Shown here piece after piece: positions 8,261 to 16,743 of a DNA stretch of 64,000 nt (the first letter of the stretch is position 1; the number at the start of each line of letters is the position of its first letter). The notes beneath the pieces were generated by a model that ran no database searches, was not told the origin of the DNA, and saw only the letters and a list, made by a program, of their open reading frames with translations. Both the position numbers and the translations under genes were made by a program. This DNA is from Solidesulfovibrio sp. (GTDB lineage: Bacteria; Desulfobacterota; Desulfovibrionia; Desulfovibrionales; Desulfovibrionaceae). The stretch is taken from assembly GCF_038562415.1 (NCBI RefSeq), contig NZ_JBCFBA010000017.1, positions 1-64,000 of the forward strand, written 5' to 3'.

Positions 8261-8478
8261 AACGCAACGGCCGAGCAATTAGAGGGTGGATGGTTTGCAA
8301 AGGGATTACTGTGGCCAGGATTGCGCTAATGGCTAATGCACAACCTGCACACGCTTCACATACAATCTACGGCAATCGCAACCATCGCCGCACATTAAAA
8401 ACCCTTCTCGACCTTGGTTGCCCAGAGGAGTTTTTAGCGCTTTCAGAAAAAATGAAGAGTGAAATAGCTAAACAGTAA
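8257..8478 (+). CDS. Small early phage protein, Ner-like position
   Basis: The 73-residue basic protein overlaps the previous stop as ATGA. The order (IRGWMVCKGITVARIALMANAQPAHASHTIYGNRNHRRTL) fits a small helix-turn-helix regulator such as Ner, with turn residues around MANAQPAHASHTI. It precedes the transposase by 35 bp. The role in early transcription control is inferred from position. Confidence 0.5.
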   Translation: MKRNGRAIRGWMVCKGITVARIALMANAQPAHASHTIYGNRNHRRTLKTLLDLGCPEEFLALSEKMKSEIAKQ

Positions 8479-8513
8479 AAATACACATAGCGAATGGCAT
8501 AAGGCTAAGCAGT

Positions 8514-10553
8514 ATGAGAGAAGCTATTACAGCAAACTATATTGCTACCGCTTTGAGTGTGTCAGTGCAAGCTGTTCTCAAGCGGTCTAACAAGGAGAGC
8601 TGGCCCTTTAATGAAGAAAAGGGGCGTGGTCGTGGCGGCAAGCGTCGCCTCTATCCACTTTCCACCCTCCCCGCCGACATCCGCGCCGCTCTTGCCGAGG
8701 CTCCGCTTGTCACCGAACCGGCGGCCGACATCATCCGTGAAGAACCCGAGCCTCTTCCTCCCGTCAAAGCCGAAACCTTGGCCAACTGGCAACGCTCGTG
8801 CCGCGACGCTCGTTTGCGCATTTTGCGCGAAATAGAGCGCATGAAGCGCCTTGAGGGGATCGAGAAGGCCATGCGGCATTTCATTGCCTTGGCCGAAACC
8901 GGCGAGCTCTGCGACTCCCTGGCACAGGCCGTGGAGATGGCCAATGCCCGCAAGCGGGAGGGGAAGGCGCTTTGCACCTTCACGATCCGCAACTGGATGA
9001 AAGCCCTGGCCAAGGGCGGCCCGGATGCTTTGGCCCCTCGGGGCAATCCGCCCAAGCCGATGCCGGTTTGGTTGCCGGATTTCCTCAAGCTCTACCGGCA
9101 GCCGCAGAAGCCCGACGTCAGCTGGTGCTACGAGAAGATGACCGGAGCCGGCGTCGCACTCCCGAGCCTTCGCACCGTCCAGCGGGAGATCAAACGCCTC
9201 GGGGTGGTCGAGGCCAACCGGGGCCGCATGGGCCGCCGTGAGCTTAAAAGTCTCCTGGCCTACTCCAGGCGCGACTTTTCCATGCTCCTGCCGACCGACA
9301 TTTACACGGGCGATGGGCATACCGCCGACCTGGAAGTCCAGCATCCGAGCCATGGTCGCCCCCTCCGGCCGGAGATTGTTTCCGTCTTGGACGTGGCCAC
9401 GCGCAAATGCGTCGGCTGGAGCGTCGGCTTGGCGGAATCTTCCTGGCTAGTGGCGGACGCGATCCGTTGCGGCGTGGAGCGATGCGGCATCCCGGCGATC
9501 TTCTATGCGGACCGAGGACCGGGCTTCCGCAACGATTTACTGAATGGCCCTGGCGTCGGCATCTTGGATCGAATCGGCGCAAGTCCCGAATCATCCATCC
9601 CTTACAACTCCCAGGCGCGCGGCGTCATCGAAGGCTTTCAGAAGTTCTGGATACGCGAGTCCAAAGCATCACCGGCCTATGTCGGCAAGGACATGGACAG
9701 GGAAGCTCGTAAGTCCATGTTCGACAAGACGCGCGCCGAGGTAAAGGAATTCGGCCACGCCAAGAGCCTTGCACCGTGGGATAAGTTCGTTGCCTGGGTG
9801 GAAAAGCTCGTCGAGGGCTACAACAACCGTCCTCATTCCTCTCTTCCAGAAATCCGCGATCCGGCCAACGGCAAAATGCGCCACATGACGCCCAACGAAC
9901 AATGGGTGGCGCTGGCCCCGGAAGCGGACATCATCATGGAAGAGGAAGCCGTTCTTGAAGACCTTTTCCGACCCTACGAAGTCAAAAGAGTCAACCGGTG
10001 CGTGGTGAAAGTGCTGGGCAACGAATACAGCAATAAGGCCCTTACACTGTATCACGAACAAGAAGTCATTGCTGGGTACGACATCCACGATCCTACTACA
10101 GTCTGGATTCGCGATCTTAACGAACGTTTCCTCTGCACTGCGACGTTAAACGCCCACGTCACGCCCTATTTCCCAAAATCCGTTGTCGAGAAAGCCCGCG
10201 AGAAGCGCGCCAAGAGCCGCCTGGAACGCCTGGAGCGCCGGGAAGAAGAAGTCCTGGCCGAACTCAACGGCGGCCAGCAGGTCTTGGACGTCGCGCCCAT
10301 GACCGACGCGGAATTGCTGATCCATCAGCAGATCGTGAAGGAATTTGAGGAGGCCCCGCGCGCCAAACCGGCCGTGCCCGAAACCCAGCGCGAACGGTTC
10401 CACATGGCGAAGCAATTGGAGAAGCGCCAGGAGGGAGGAGCCCACCCCCTGACGCCCGAGGAAGCCGCATGGCTGCACTCTTTCCAAGGGACAGCGGAAT
10501 ACCAAGCAGAGGCTGACCTTTACGAAGGTTTTGGGGATGAGATGTTTGGCTAA
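8514..10553 (+). CDS. Mu-type DDE transposase
   Basis: The 679-residue protein matches MuA in length and domain order. It has an N-terminal winged helix that binds internal sequences (residues ~3-60), a second DNA-binding region (~90-240) and an RNase-H-like catalytic core with D267 (TGDGH), D333 (YADRG) and E373 (GVIEGF), corresponding to the MuA DDE triad. A C-terminal region (~390-600) follows that should contact the MuB-like ATPase. It would join phage ends to target DNA by replicative transposition. All catalytic residues are intact although the prophage itself is incomplete, so it could still act in trans. Confidence 0.9.
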   Translation: MREAITANYIATALSVSVQAVLKRSNKESWPFNEEKGRGRGGKRRLYPLSTLPADIRAALAEAPLVTEPAADIIREEPEPLPPVKAETLANWQRSCRDARLRILREIERMKRLEGIEKAMRHFIALAETGELCDSLAQAVEMANARKREGKALCTFTIRNWMKALAKGGPDALAPRGNPPKPMPVWLPDFLKLYRQPQKPDVSWCYEKMTGAGVALPSLRTVQREIKRLGVVEANRGRMGRRELKSLLAYSRRDFSMLLPTDIYTGDGHTADLEVQHPSHGRPLRPEIVSVLDVATRKCVGWSVGLAESSWLVADAIRCGVERCGIPAIFYADRGPGFRNDLLNGPGVGILDRIGASPESSIPYNSQARGVIEGFQKFWIRESKASPAYVGKDMDREARKSMFDKTRAEVKEFGHAKSLAPWDKFVAWVEKLVEGYNNRPHSSLPEIRDPANGKMRHMTPNEQWVALAPEADIIMEEEAVLEDLFRPYEVKRVNRCVVKVLGNEYSNKALTLYHEQEVIAGYDIHDPTTVWIRDLNERFLCTATLNAHVTPYFPKSVVEKAREKRAKSRLERLERREEEVLAELNGGQQVLDVAPMTDAELLIHQQIVKEFEEAPRAKPAVPETQRERFHMAKQLEKRQEGGAHPLTPEEAAWLHSFQGTAEYQAEADLYEGFGDEMFG

Positions 10554-10559
10554 GAAAAA

Positions 10560-10586
10560 GCCCCGCCGGATGCCGCCGGACGGGGC
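10560..10586 (+). terminator. GC-rich hairpin between transposase and MuB-like genes
   Basis: GCCCCGCCGG and CCGGACGGGGC form a strong stem in the 60-bp gap between the two genes. No T-run follows, so it is more likely to slow transcription or protect an mRNA end than to terminate fully. Confidence 0.35.
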
Positions 10587-10613
10587 CAAACAAGAAAAAA
10601 GGACACAGGGAGT

Positions 10614-11342
10614 ATGAACCAAGAGCTGAAAGAAGACAAGACCATCGCGCCACTGGGCAACGTCAGCACCTTCATGGCGTTGGTCAAGTCCGTGGTCAAC
10701 CGTGCGCCGGACCTGCCGGGCATGGCCTGTTTCTATGGCCCACCCGGCTACGGCAAGACCTTCTCTGCCACATATGCCGCCAACAAGTACCGGGCTTACA
10801 ACGTCCAGGTCAAAAGCGTCTGGACTCGCAAGAAGCTGTGCGAAGAGGTGCTTAAAGACATGGGCATCAAACCGGAAAAGTCCATCGCCGCCATGGTGGA
10901 CCAGATTGCCGAGGAACTGGCGACCTCCCGGCGTCCGCTTATCATCGACGAAGCCGACTTCCTGATTGCGAAGTCCATGATCGAGGTGGTGCGGGACATT
11001 TACGAAAGCGCCCATGCCCCGGTCATCCTCATCGGCGAGGAAACCATGCCGGACAACCTCAAGAAGTGGGAGCGCGTCCACAACCGGATGCTGGACATGA
11101 AGCGTGCCCAGCCGGCCAACCTGACGGACACGAAACATCTGGCCAAGCTCTACTGCCCCGGCGTTGAAGTCGCTGGTGATCTTCTTGGGGCCATCCATGA
11201 GGCGGCGACCGGCTGCACCCGCCGTATCTGCGTCAGTCTGGCCCGGGTTCGGGAATGCGCCGGGACGCTTGGCCTCAAGAGCATGGCTCAGGCGGACTTT
11301 ACCGGTGAACTCTCCAGCGGCCGCAACCCGGGGCGCTTATGA
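10614..11342 (+). CDS. MuB-like AAA+ target-selection ATPase
   Basis: The 242-residue ATPase has Walker A GPPGYGKT (42-49) and Walker B LIIDEAD (109-115), with sensor-like residues LIGEETM, as in MuB and relatives. MuB binds target DNA as an ATP-dependent filament and delivers it to the transposase. GGGAG precedes the ATG. It overlaps the next gene by four bases. The gene order transposase-ATPase supports the assignment. Confidence 0.85.
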   Translation: MNQELKEDKTIAPLGNVSTFMALVKSVVNRAPDLPGMACFYGPPGYGKTFSATYAANKYRAYNVQVKSVWTRKKLCEEVLKDMGIKPEKSIAAMVDQIAEELATSRRPLIIDEADFLIAKSMIEVVRDIYESAHAPVILIGEETMPDNLKKWERVHNRMLDMKRAQPANLTDTKHLAKLYCPGVEVAGDLLGAIHEAATGCTRRICVSLARVRECAGTLGLKSMAQADFTGELSSGRNPGRL

Positions 11343-11923
11343 TTACCGTCAAGGTGAAGCGGCCCCGTGGCCGGCAAGACATCTGGGATGCCCTCCGCAC
11401 CCTGGCCCATAAGGGCGTGAAGCTGACGGATAGGGCTGTTGCCGACGAAGCCCAGTGCAAAGACGCCGATGTCCGCCTCTACACGCGCTGTCTGACCAAG
11501 GCGGGTTTCCTCGCGCTGATCCCGGGCGAAAAGCCCCGGGCCTATATCCTGACCCGAGACAACGGCCGTGAGGCTCCGCGCGTCCGTCGGGACGGCACCG
11601 TTTGCCCCCCGACGCGCCGGGAAAACATGTGGCGCACCATGCGCCGCCTTGGCGTCTTCTCGGCCACCTCCCTGGCCGTGGTGGCCAGCACCGAGGATGC
11701 CTTGGTCAAGGAATCCGATGCCGTGGACTACCTCAAGCACCTTTACCGGGCCGGTTACTTGGCCGTGGTCCAGCCGGCCAAGGATAAAGGGCAGGGGCGG
11801 ACCCTTTACAAGCTCGTCAAGCGGACCGGCGGACTGCCGCCCCAGGTGCTTCGCGCCAAGACCGTCTATGACCCCAACACGAGGGAAATCGCGTGGATGG
11901 ACACTCGGGAGATCGAGGCATGA
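11339..11923 (+). CDS. Unrecognised Mu-early protein, winged-helix-like
   Basis: The 194-residue basic protein lies between two ATPase genes and overlaps both by four bases (ATGA). Two segments look like winged helices: ~10-65 (DIWDALRTLAHKGVKLTDRAVA...) and ~97-150 (NMWRTMRRLGVFSATSLAVVA, later YLKHLYRAGYLAVV). It may bind DNA and cooperate with the transposition ATPases. I recognise no named family. Confidence 0.6.
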   Translation: MITVKVKRPRGRQDIWDALRTLAHKGVKLTDRAVADEAQCKDADVRLYTRCLTKAGFLALIPGEKPRAYILTRDNGREAPRVRRDGTVCPPTRRENMWRTMRRLGVFSATSLAVVASTEDALVKESDAVDYLKHLYRAGYLAVVQPAKDKGQGRTLYKLVKRTGGLPPQVLRAKTVYDPNTREIAWMDTREIEA

Positions 11924-12639
11924 ATATGAAATCGCAGCTGTTTCCCAATAGTGCCGGGGTTGTTCCCGATGCGCTCAACCAGGGCATCCTTTCGGCGTTT
12001 TCCCTGACCCAGGAGCTTCAGGACATGATGGTCATCACAGGCGCGGCCGGAACGGGCAAGACCAGCGCCGCCCGGCATTATCAGCAGTGCGCCCGCACCG
12101 TCTGGCTTGCCACCATGACGCCGGCTTCGGCCAGTCTGGCCGGCTGCCTGGAGCGCGTGGCCCGGGCCATGGGCATCGAAGGCACGGCGCACAGGGTTTC
12201 GCGTCTGGACGAGGTCATCACTGCCCGCGCCTTTGGAACTGGCGGCCTCCTTATCGTTGATGAAGCCCAGCATTTGAGCGTGGCGGCCTTGGAAGGTCTT
12301 TGTCGGCTCCAGGATCAAGCGCAGATCGGCACCGTCATCATGGCGGCGAAGTGTTCGCAGCGCGCCTCTCCGGTTGGACGTGGCGAGCTTGCATCCCCCA
12401 TCGGCCGGCATCTGGCCCTGGAGCGCCCCGAGGAAGGGGATGTCGCCCGACTTCTGGCGGCTTGGGATGTCCCCGGCAAGGTCAGGGAGCTTTGCCACTG
12501 GATTTCCCGGCAGCCCGGCGCGCTTCACGTCTTAAGAAGCATTCTTCGGATTGCCTTATTGCTTGCGGAGAACGAAGGCCAGGACTTGGCGGAGTCTCAT
12601 GTAAAGGCTGCGTGGAGCGACCTTAGAGGCGCGGCGTAA
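11920..12639 (+). CDS. Second AAA ATPase (AAA_22/ExeA-like)
   Basis: The 239-residue protein starts at ATG 11920, four bases inside the preceding gene. It has Walker A GAAGTGKT (41-48), Walker B LLIVDEAQ (109-116) and a sensor region resembling TniB/ExeA/MuB-type AAA_22 ATPases. Its MuB-like neighbour is clearly different, so the element has two distinct transposition-type ATPases. A role in target choice or immunity is inferred from family and operon position. Confidence 0.75.
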   Translation: MNMKSQLFPNSAGVVPDALNQGILSAFSLTQELQDMMVITGAAGTGKTSAARHYQQCARTVWLATMTPASASLAGCLERVARAMGIEGTAHRVSRLDEVITARAFGTGGLLIVDEAQHLSVAALEGLCRLQDQAQIGTVIMAAKCSQRASPVGRGELASPIGRHLALERPEEGDVARLLAAWDVPGKVRELCHWISRQPGALHVLRSILRIALLLAENEGQDLAESHVKAAWSDLRGAA

Positions 12640-12672
12640 GCGAAGCGCACAAGCAGTACGGGGGAGGACAAT

Positions 12673-12933
12673 ATGACAACGCGGTTTAGATGGGAAACAG
12701 AGGCCAGCGCTATCAATTGCCAGTGTCAATCGCTCTTGGCGCTTATTCGCGAATTCTATTGCCCGATTGCTGTTGATGAAGACCAGCCTGTTAGCGATGA
12801 AGCACAGCTTGGTGCTTATATGGTCCTGGATTTGATTTCTGATGGCATGGACCGCCTTTCTTGTCTGGCCGGCCGGGGCATGCCGGAATCTTCTACGGGC
12901 GACGCGGATGCCACACAGCCCCGTGCTGCCTGA
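12673..12933 (+). CDS. Small Mu-early protein of unknown function
   Basis: 86 residues with GGGGAGG upstream of the ATG. The sequence is mildly acidic and helical, with two cysteines near the N-terminus (CQCQS) and no motif I recognise. It lies in line with the early operon. Confidence 0.55.
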   Translation: MTTRFRWETEASAINCQCQSLLALIREFYCPIAVDEDQPVSDEAQLGAYMVLDLISDGMDRLSCLAGRGMPESSTGDADATQPRAA

Positions 12934-13094
12934 TAGTCAGAGGACGGAGCGAGGTGTGAACCAAGGCACGCGAGAACCTGTTTACTGGTAGTTTACTAGC
13001 TATTTTCCGGGGCAAGGCCATGGCCAAGGTTAACCCGAAGCCTAAAGTCGATTCTAGGGGCCTTCTCGCACGAATCTGAAGGAGGTTGGCTCAA

Positions 13095-13676
13095 ATGGCT
13101 AAAATTCTTGAAATGCCAAGCGCACTTTCCGACCTCAAGGCAAGACGGGAGGCACGCCGTCAAAAAATCATGGGGCCGGGCAAAAAGGCCACCGACAGCC
13201 GGAGCGAGGGCATCCGCAAGGGCCTGCTGGCCAAGGTCCACATAGCCAAGGCCCAGCTTGGCCTGGACGATGGCGACTGGCGGGCGATCCTGGAAGAGCG
13301 GTTCGGGGTGAACTCCTCGGCTCTCTTGTCCCTCGGCCAGTTGGAAACACTCGTCACCTACCTTGAAAAGAGCGGGTGGAAACCTACCCGTGCCCGCAAG
13401 CCCTACGACCGCCACGGCAAGCCCCATGTCGCCACCCATGACGATACCGGCATGGGGCGCGAAGGCCAGATGCGCAAGATTGAGGCCTTGCTTGCCGAGC
13501 TTGGCCAGACCGAAGGCCGGTACATGCCCTGGGACTATGCCGCCGCGATCCTCAAGCGCCAGACGGGGCTGGCTCGTCTCGAATATGCCGATCCCGTCCA
13601 GCTCAAGGGGGTCATCGCGGCGCTTTCCAAAAACGTTGCCCGCAAAAGGAAGCACGCGGATGCTGCAAACGCCTGA
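13095..13676 (+). CDS. GemA/gp16-family regulatory protein
   Basis: The 193-residue product starts at ATG 13095, with AAGGAGG ten bases upstream. Residues ~40-100 (LLAKVHIAKAQLGLDDGDWRAIL..., later LSLGQLETLVTYLEKSGWK) match the gp16/GemA family of Mu-like phages, which modulates host gene expression and DNA topology. The C-terminal half (MRKIEALLAELG, YADPVQLKGVIAALSK) is also family-typical. It overlaps the Mor-type gene by 17 bp. Confidence 0.85.
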   Translation: MAKILEMPSALSDLKARREARRQKIMGPGKKATDSRSEGIRKGLLAKVHIAKAQLGLDDGDWRAILEERFGVNSSALLSLGQLETLVTYLEKSGWKPTRARKPYDRHGKPHVATHDDTGMGREGQMRKIEALLAELGQTEGRYMPWDYAAAILKRQTGLARLEYADPVQLKGVIAALSKNVARKRKHADAANA

Positions 13677-14250
13677 AACGGACGCCTCTGGCGGGCTTTT
13701 TCAAGAACTCGTCATGCAGATCGGGCTTCGAAATGCCTGCCGCCTTTGCGCCAGCAAGGGCGGCAGGTCTGTTTATCTTCCGGTCCCTGAAAACCTGTCG
13801 CCTGACCACTGGCTGGTTGAACTCCTGGGCACGGAAGATGCGGCAAAAGTGGCCGGGTACATGGGCGGGGCCAAGATACTCCTGCCGCTTGGCCCGTATG
13901 GGGGCCAACGGGGCCAGACGCGTCTGGGCATCAAAATGGCCCTGGCCAATGGCCATACCGTTCAACAGATCGCCGCCATGTTCGGCGTGACCACCCGAAC
14001 GGTCCGCCGACACAAAAATGGCCCGGCAGAACATGCCCAGGCCAAAACCGATGAAAGCAAGGAGCTTATCGGGGCGTTACAGAAACAGGCCCGGCAGATC
14101 GAGGCCACGCCCATTGAGTTGATCGAGGTCATGAGACGGCTTTTACGGCGCGTGCCCAAAGAGACCCTTGAAAGGGCCTTGCAGCGGATTCGCCAGGACG
14201 CCGCCGGACAATCGGAAACGTCAGACGGGCCGGCGAGGCCCCAGAAGTAG
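13660..14250 (+). CDS. Mor-type transcription activator
   Basis: The 196-residue protein starts at ATG 13660 inside the GemA gene, with AAAGGA upstream. Residues ~60-125 resemble Mor/C activators: a dimerisation segment, then a helix-turn-helix GHTVQQIAAMFGVTTRTVRRH. Mor turns on middle and late genes of Mu-like phages. The C-terminal ~60 residues (LIGALQKQARQIEATPIEL...) extend beyond a typical 129-residue Mor. The late genes it would control are missing. Confidence 0.75.
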   Translation: MLQTPETDASGGLFQELVMQIGLRNACRLCASKGGRSVYLPVPENLSPDHWLVELLGTEDAAKVAGYMGGAKILLPLGPYGGQRGQTRLGIKMALANGHTVQQIAAMFGVTTRTVRRHKNGPAEHAQAKTDESKELIGALQKQARQIEATPIELIEVMRRLLRRVPKETLERALQRIRQDAAGQSETSDGPARPQK

Positions 14251-14258
14251 GAGAAATC

Positions 14259-14930
14259 ATGGAGTTGGCACAAGGAACCCCCCTTGAGATGACGCCGCCC
14301 CCGGCCGGAAGCGCGGGACCGCCTGTGTGGGTTCACATTCTGCCCGTGGGGCGATTTCAATGCAGGGACGGGCGTGGGCCGTTCGTGATGAACGATCCCC
14401 AGGCCGTCATCAACAACACCGTGGCGTACCACGGGACAGCGGACATCCCCGTGGACTATGACCACCAGCTTCTTTGGACCAGGAACAACGGCCAGCCGGC
14501 CCCGGCCGCTGGCTGGATCAAGGAGCTTGCCGCCAAACCGGACGGCATCTGGGGGCGCGCGGAGTGGACCCAAGTAGCGGCCGCCCGCATTGTGGCCAAG
14601 GAATACCGCTACCTGTCTCCCGTCTTCCTCTATGACGCGGCCGGCACTGTCATGAAGATCGAGTGCGTGGCCCTGGTAAACAATCCGGCCCTGGAGTTGA
14701 CGGCCATCGCATCGGTCGGCTTCGGCACGTTCGGACCGCCGGCCTTGTCGGCCGAGGAAAGGGCCGTCTGTTCGCAGTTGGGCCTCTCCGAGGCCGAGTT
14801 TTACCGGGCGAACCAGCGCAGCCAGCATGAAAAAGCGGAATGTGCGCGCCAAGTCGTCGAGGATCATGAAATATGCTCCAGGCTTGGCATTTCCCTGGCC
14901 GACTATCTCAACATCAAGCAACAAGGATAA
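14259..14930 (+). CDS. Mu gpI-type protease, short form
   Basis: The 223-residue protein matches the N-terminal protease half of phage Mu gpI (VHILPVGRF, DIPVDYDHQ, AGWIKELAAKPDGIWGRAEWT, KEYRYLSPVF, ALVNNPALELTAIAS). In Mu and relatives gpI is about 360 residues, with a C-terminal scaffold (gpZ). Here the protein ends soon after the protease fold in a short repeat-like tail (CSQLGLSEAEF, CSRLGISLADY). No head or portal genes follow, which suggests that a deletion removed the structural region. Confidence 0.75.
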   Translation: MELAQGTPLEMTPPPAGSAGPPVWVHILPVGRFQCRDGRGPFVMNDPQAVINNTVAYHGTADIPVDYDHQLLWTRNNGQPAPAAGWIKELAAKPDGIWGRAEWTQVAAARIVAKEYRYLSPVFLYDAAGTVMKIECVALVNNPALELTAIASVGFGTFGPPALSAEERAVCSQLGLSEAEFYRANQRSQHEKAECARQVVEDHEICSRLGISLADYLNIKQQG

Positions 14931-14958
14931 CTAGGCATAGCGCCGAAGGGAACTCATT

Positions 14959-15606
14959 ATGGATTTTCTTGAACAGCCCCTTGAGACGTTTACCGAAGCG
15001 ACGATTCAGCAGGCGTTAAACGAGGAAGCCGAGCTTACCGCATCCATCGGCAACGTGGATCGCGAGATCGAAAAGACACAAGCCCGGCTCGTCGAAATCA
15101 AAGCCCGCTTCGACGAGAGCAGCCGTCTTACAAGGTCCATCGGTCTTACCCGGCAAGAACGTGCCGAAAAGCTGGCGGCAGGCCAGGACCACTCCGAAGT
15201 CTCCGAACAGATCACGTCGCTTCAAGCCCAGCTGCAAAGCATCCAGGTCGACCAGGAAATCCTGGAGGATGAACAGAACGGATTGGCCAGGGTGCTGGAA
15301 AAGCTCCAGAAGAACCGCATCGGCTTGGTCGCGTCTTTGGACAGCGCACAACAGGATACAAAAGCCATCCGCTTTTGTGTCGCGGCGAACGAGTACAACA
15401 ACAAAGCCGAGAAGATGGGCCAGCTTGTTGACACGGTATGGGAGCTGTATAACGGCTTGCCTGACAAATACAGTCAGCTTAAAAGCTCAAAGCTTCCGCG
15501 CCCTAAGGACGTCTGGTACAGTAGCATCTTTACTTACATCCCCATTCTCCGCATGGATTGGTCGGATAAAGACGTGAAGCACGCCTTCGTGTCACGTTTT
15601 CGGTGA
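14959..15606 (+). CDS. Coiled-coil protein of unknown function
   Basis: 215 residues, AAGGGAAC upstream. Residues ~20-135 are predicted by heptad pattern to be a long coiled coil (ELTASIGNVDREIEKTQARLVEIKA, SLQAQLQSIQVDQEILEDEQ). The C-terminal ~60 residues are globular and aromatic (LPRPKDVWYSSIFTYIPILRMDW). No phage structural family fits. It marks the right edge of the Mu-like remnant and may be cargo or a replacement of late genes. Confidence 0.5.
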   Translation: MDFLEQPLETFTEATIQQALNEEAELTASIGNVDREIEKTQARLVEIKARFDESSRLTRSIGLTRQERAEKLAAGQDHSEVSEQITSLQAQLQSIQVDQEILEDEQNGLARVLEKLQKNRIGLVASLDSAQQDTKAIRFCVAANEYNNKAEKMGQLVDTVWELYNGLPDKYSQLKSSKLPRPKDVWYSSIFTYIPILRMDWSDKDVKHAFVSRFR

Positions 15607-15665
15607 TGGAGTACGTGGAAGCTCCTCATTGATGAAATCGTGAAATAGCGGTAGTCAGCATTTGC

Positions 15666-15761
15666 CATGCCCCCGAGAGTCCGGGAATGACGCTGCCGGA
15701 CGGGGCGGACCTGTAAAACCAGGGAGTCCCACCGTGGAGGGGGCGCACCACCGGGGGCATG
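15666..15761. repeat. Cloverleaf repeat, copy 1
   Basis: A 96-bp unit closed by CATGCCCCC and GGGGGCATG. Inside are three arms: GTCCGG/CCGGA, a GGACCTG/CAGG-GTCC arm and a GTGG/CCAC arm. See copies 2 and 3 for compensatory changes. No coding content. Confidence 0.7.
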
Positions 15762-15851
15762 GCCTTCAAAGGACTCTTCCCTGGCCAGGGCTAAAAGCGC
15801 CCGCCATGCGCTTGAGGCCTCGGTCAGGAGACGATAGGGATCAAACACAGT

Positions 15852-15952
15852 CGTGCCCCCGAGAGGTCGGGAATGTCGCTTGCCGACCGGAGCTATCCTA
15901 CCCTGGCAGTAGTGGAGCACCCCCGTGGAGTTTGCGCACCACCGGGAGCACG
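15852..15952. repeat. Cloverleaf repeat, copy 2 (with compensatory changes)
   Basis: A 101-bp diverged unit. Its closing stem is CGTGCCCCC/GGGAGCACG, so CATG-CATG has become CGTG-CACG with pairing kept. Its first arm is GGTCGG/CCGACC where the others have GTCCGG/CCGGAC, again with both sides changed. The second arm becomes CTAC/GTAG-like. Paired changes of this kind point to selection on RNA or single-strand structure. Confidence 0.7.
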
Positions 15953-16020
15953 GCTTTTCCTGCTCAGTTTGGCTGCCCACGCTTGAGCGAGCGTCTCGAA
16001 GTCGGTAAGTAACGGGTAAT

Positions 16021-16117
16021 CATGCCCCCAAGAGTCCGGGAATGTCGCTTGCCGGACGGGGCGGACCTGTAAAACCAGGGAGTCCCAGCGTGGGAGTGGC
16101 GCACCACTGGGGGCATG
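16021..16117. repeat. Cloverleaf repeat, copy 3
   Basis: A 97-bp unit, closest to copy 1, with CATGCCCCC/GGGGGCATG closure, GTCCGG/CCGGAC first arm and CCCAG/CTGGG extending the third arm. The spacers between copies also share short stretches (CGCTTGAG, then a GATAGGGAT/AACGGGTAAT-like segment), so the array is a degenerate tandem of ~170-185 bp. 15607-16345 contains no gene. Confidence 0.7.
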
Positions 16118-16345
16118 ATTCTTTTAAGCCCCGCACCTCGCCTTTCTGGCCCCAGCTTTCCAGTTCGCAACGGGTACCCAGGCCGACACCTTCAAGCAAA
16201 AAAATAGTGTCCGGGAGCGGTGGGCGACGTTGAAAAACGAATGTCGTTTCCCGAGTAATCGGATGGCGCACTTCACAATCTCAGCACCCAGGCCAACGGT
16301 TTACCAACGGTGGAGACTAACCCGGCCCCCTGAATAAATGAAAAT

Positions 16346-16376
16346 GGGCAGCCAGCATTTTTATTGCTAACTGCCC
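16346..16376 (-). terminator. Terminator behind the left tRNA-Pro fragment
   Basis: GGGCAG and CTGCCC, with inner GCT/AGC pairing, form a hairpin on the minus strand followed by ATTTTCATTT. It lies 20 bp past the CCA of the tRNA 3' half and is probably the native terminator of the original tRNA gene. Confidence 0.6.
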
Positions 16377-16395
16377 AATTTTCTTGGGGAAATTT

Positions 16396-16440
16396 TGGTC
16401 GGGATGAGAGGATTTGAACCTCCGACCCCCTGAACCCCAT
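16396..16440 (-). repeat. Attachment-site repeat: 3' half of tRNA-Pro(GGG), left copy
   Basis: On the minus strand this 45-bp segment reads from the anticodon loop (ATGGGGT) through the variable and T arms (GGAGGTTCAAATCCTC) to the acceptor 3' strand and CCA. It matches the 3' half of bacterial tRNA-Pro(GGG). The bases on its 5' side do not complete a tRNA, so it is a displaced fragment. An identical copy lies at 44454-44498; the pair brackets a 28-kb island. Confidence 0.85.
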
Positions 16441-16743
16441 GGGCCGGGCACCTGATCTGCAAGTTGAAATCATTAGATATTTTTAGGGAATGATAACATT
16501 TTTTCGACATACTCTGCTTGGCGACGAAGGCAAACGGTTCTCCAGATGTTATCCAGATTGCAGCGTCGGCCCCGGGGAAAATTCCGCGATGTTTTAGGTC
16601 AAAAAGCCCTCTCCCCTCTCCTCGCCTTGGATAACATCCAAAAAACTATTACAGCCGACTCCCTTGACCCTCAGCCCCCAAAAGGGAATAAGTCAAGTAT
16701 CTTTCGCGCCGATAAGACTTACAAACCAACGGAGACTTCATCC

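Noticed and set aside
6878-15606. Intact Mu-like prophage
   Set aside because: No head, tail, lysis or portal genes follow the short protease gene; a remnant is the better reading.
15666-16117. Cloverleaf repeats read as a CRISPR array or integron attC sites
   Set aside because: Units are ~97 bp, unevenly spaced and diverged, with no unique equal-length spacers, no Cas genes and no GTTRRRY core sites.
16396-16470. Complete tRNA-Pro gene
   Set aside because: Only the 3' half matches; upstream bases cannot form the D arm, the 5' anticodon stem or the 5' acceptor strand. The same holds at 44454.
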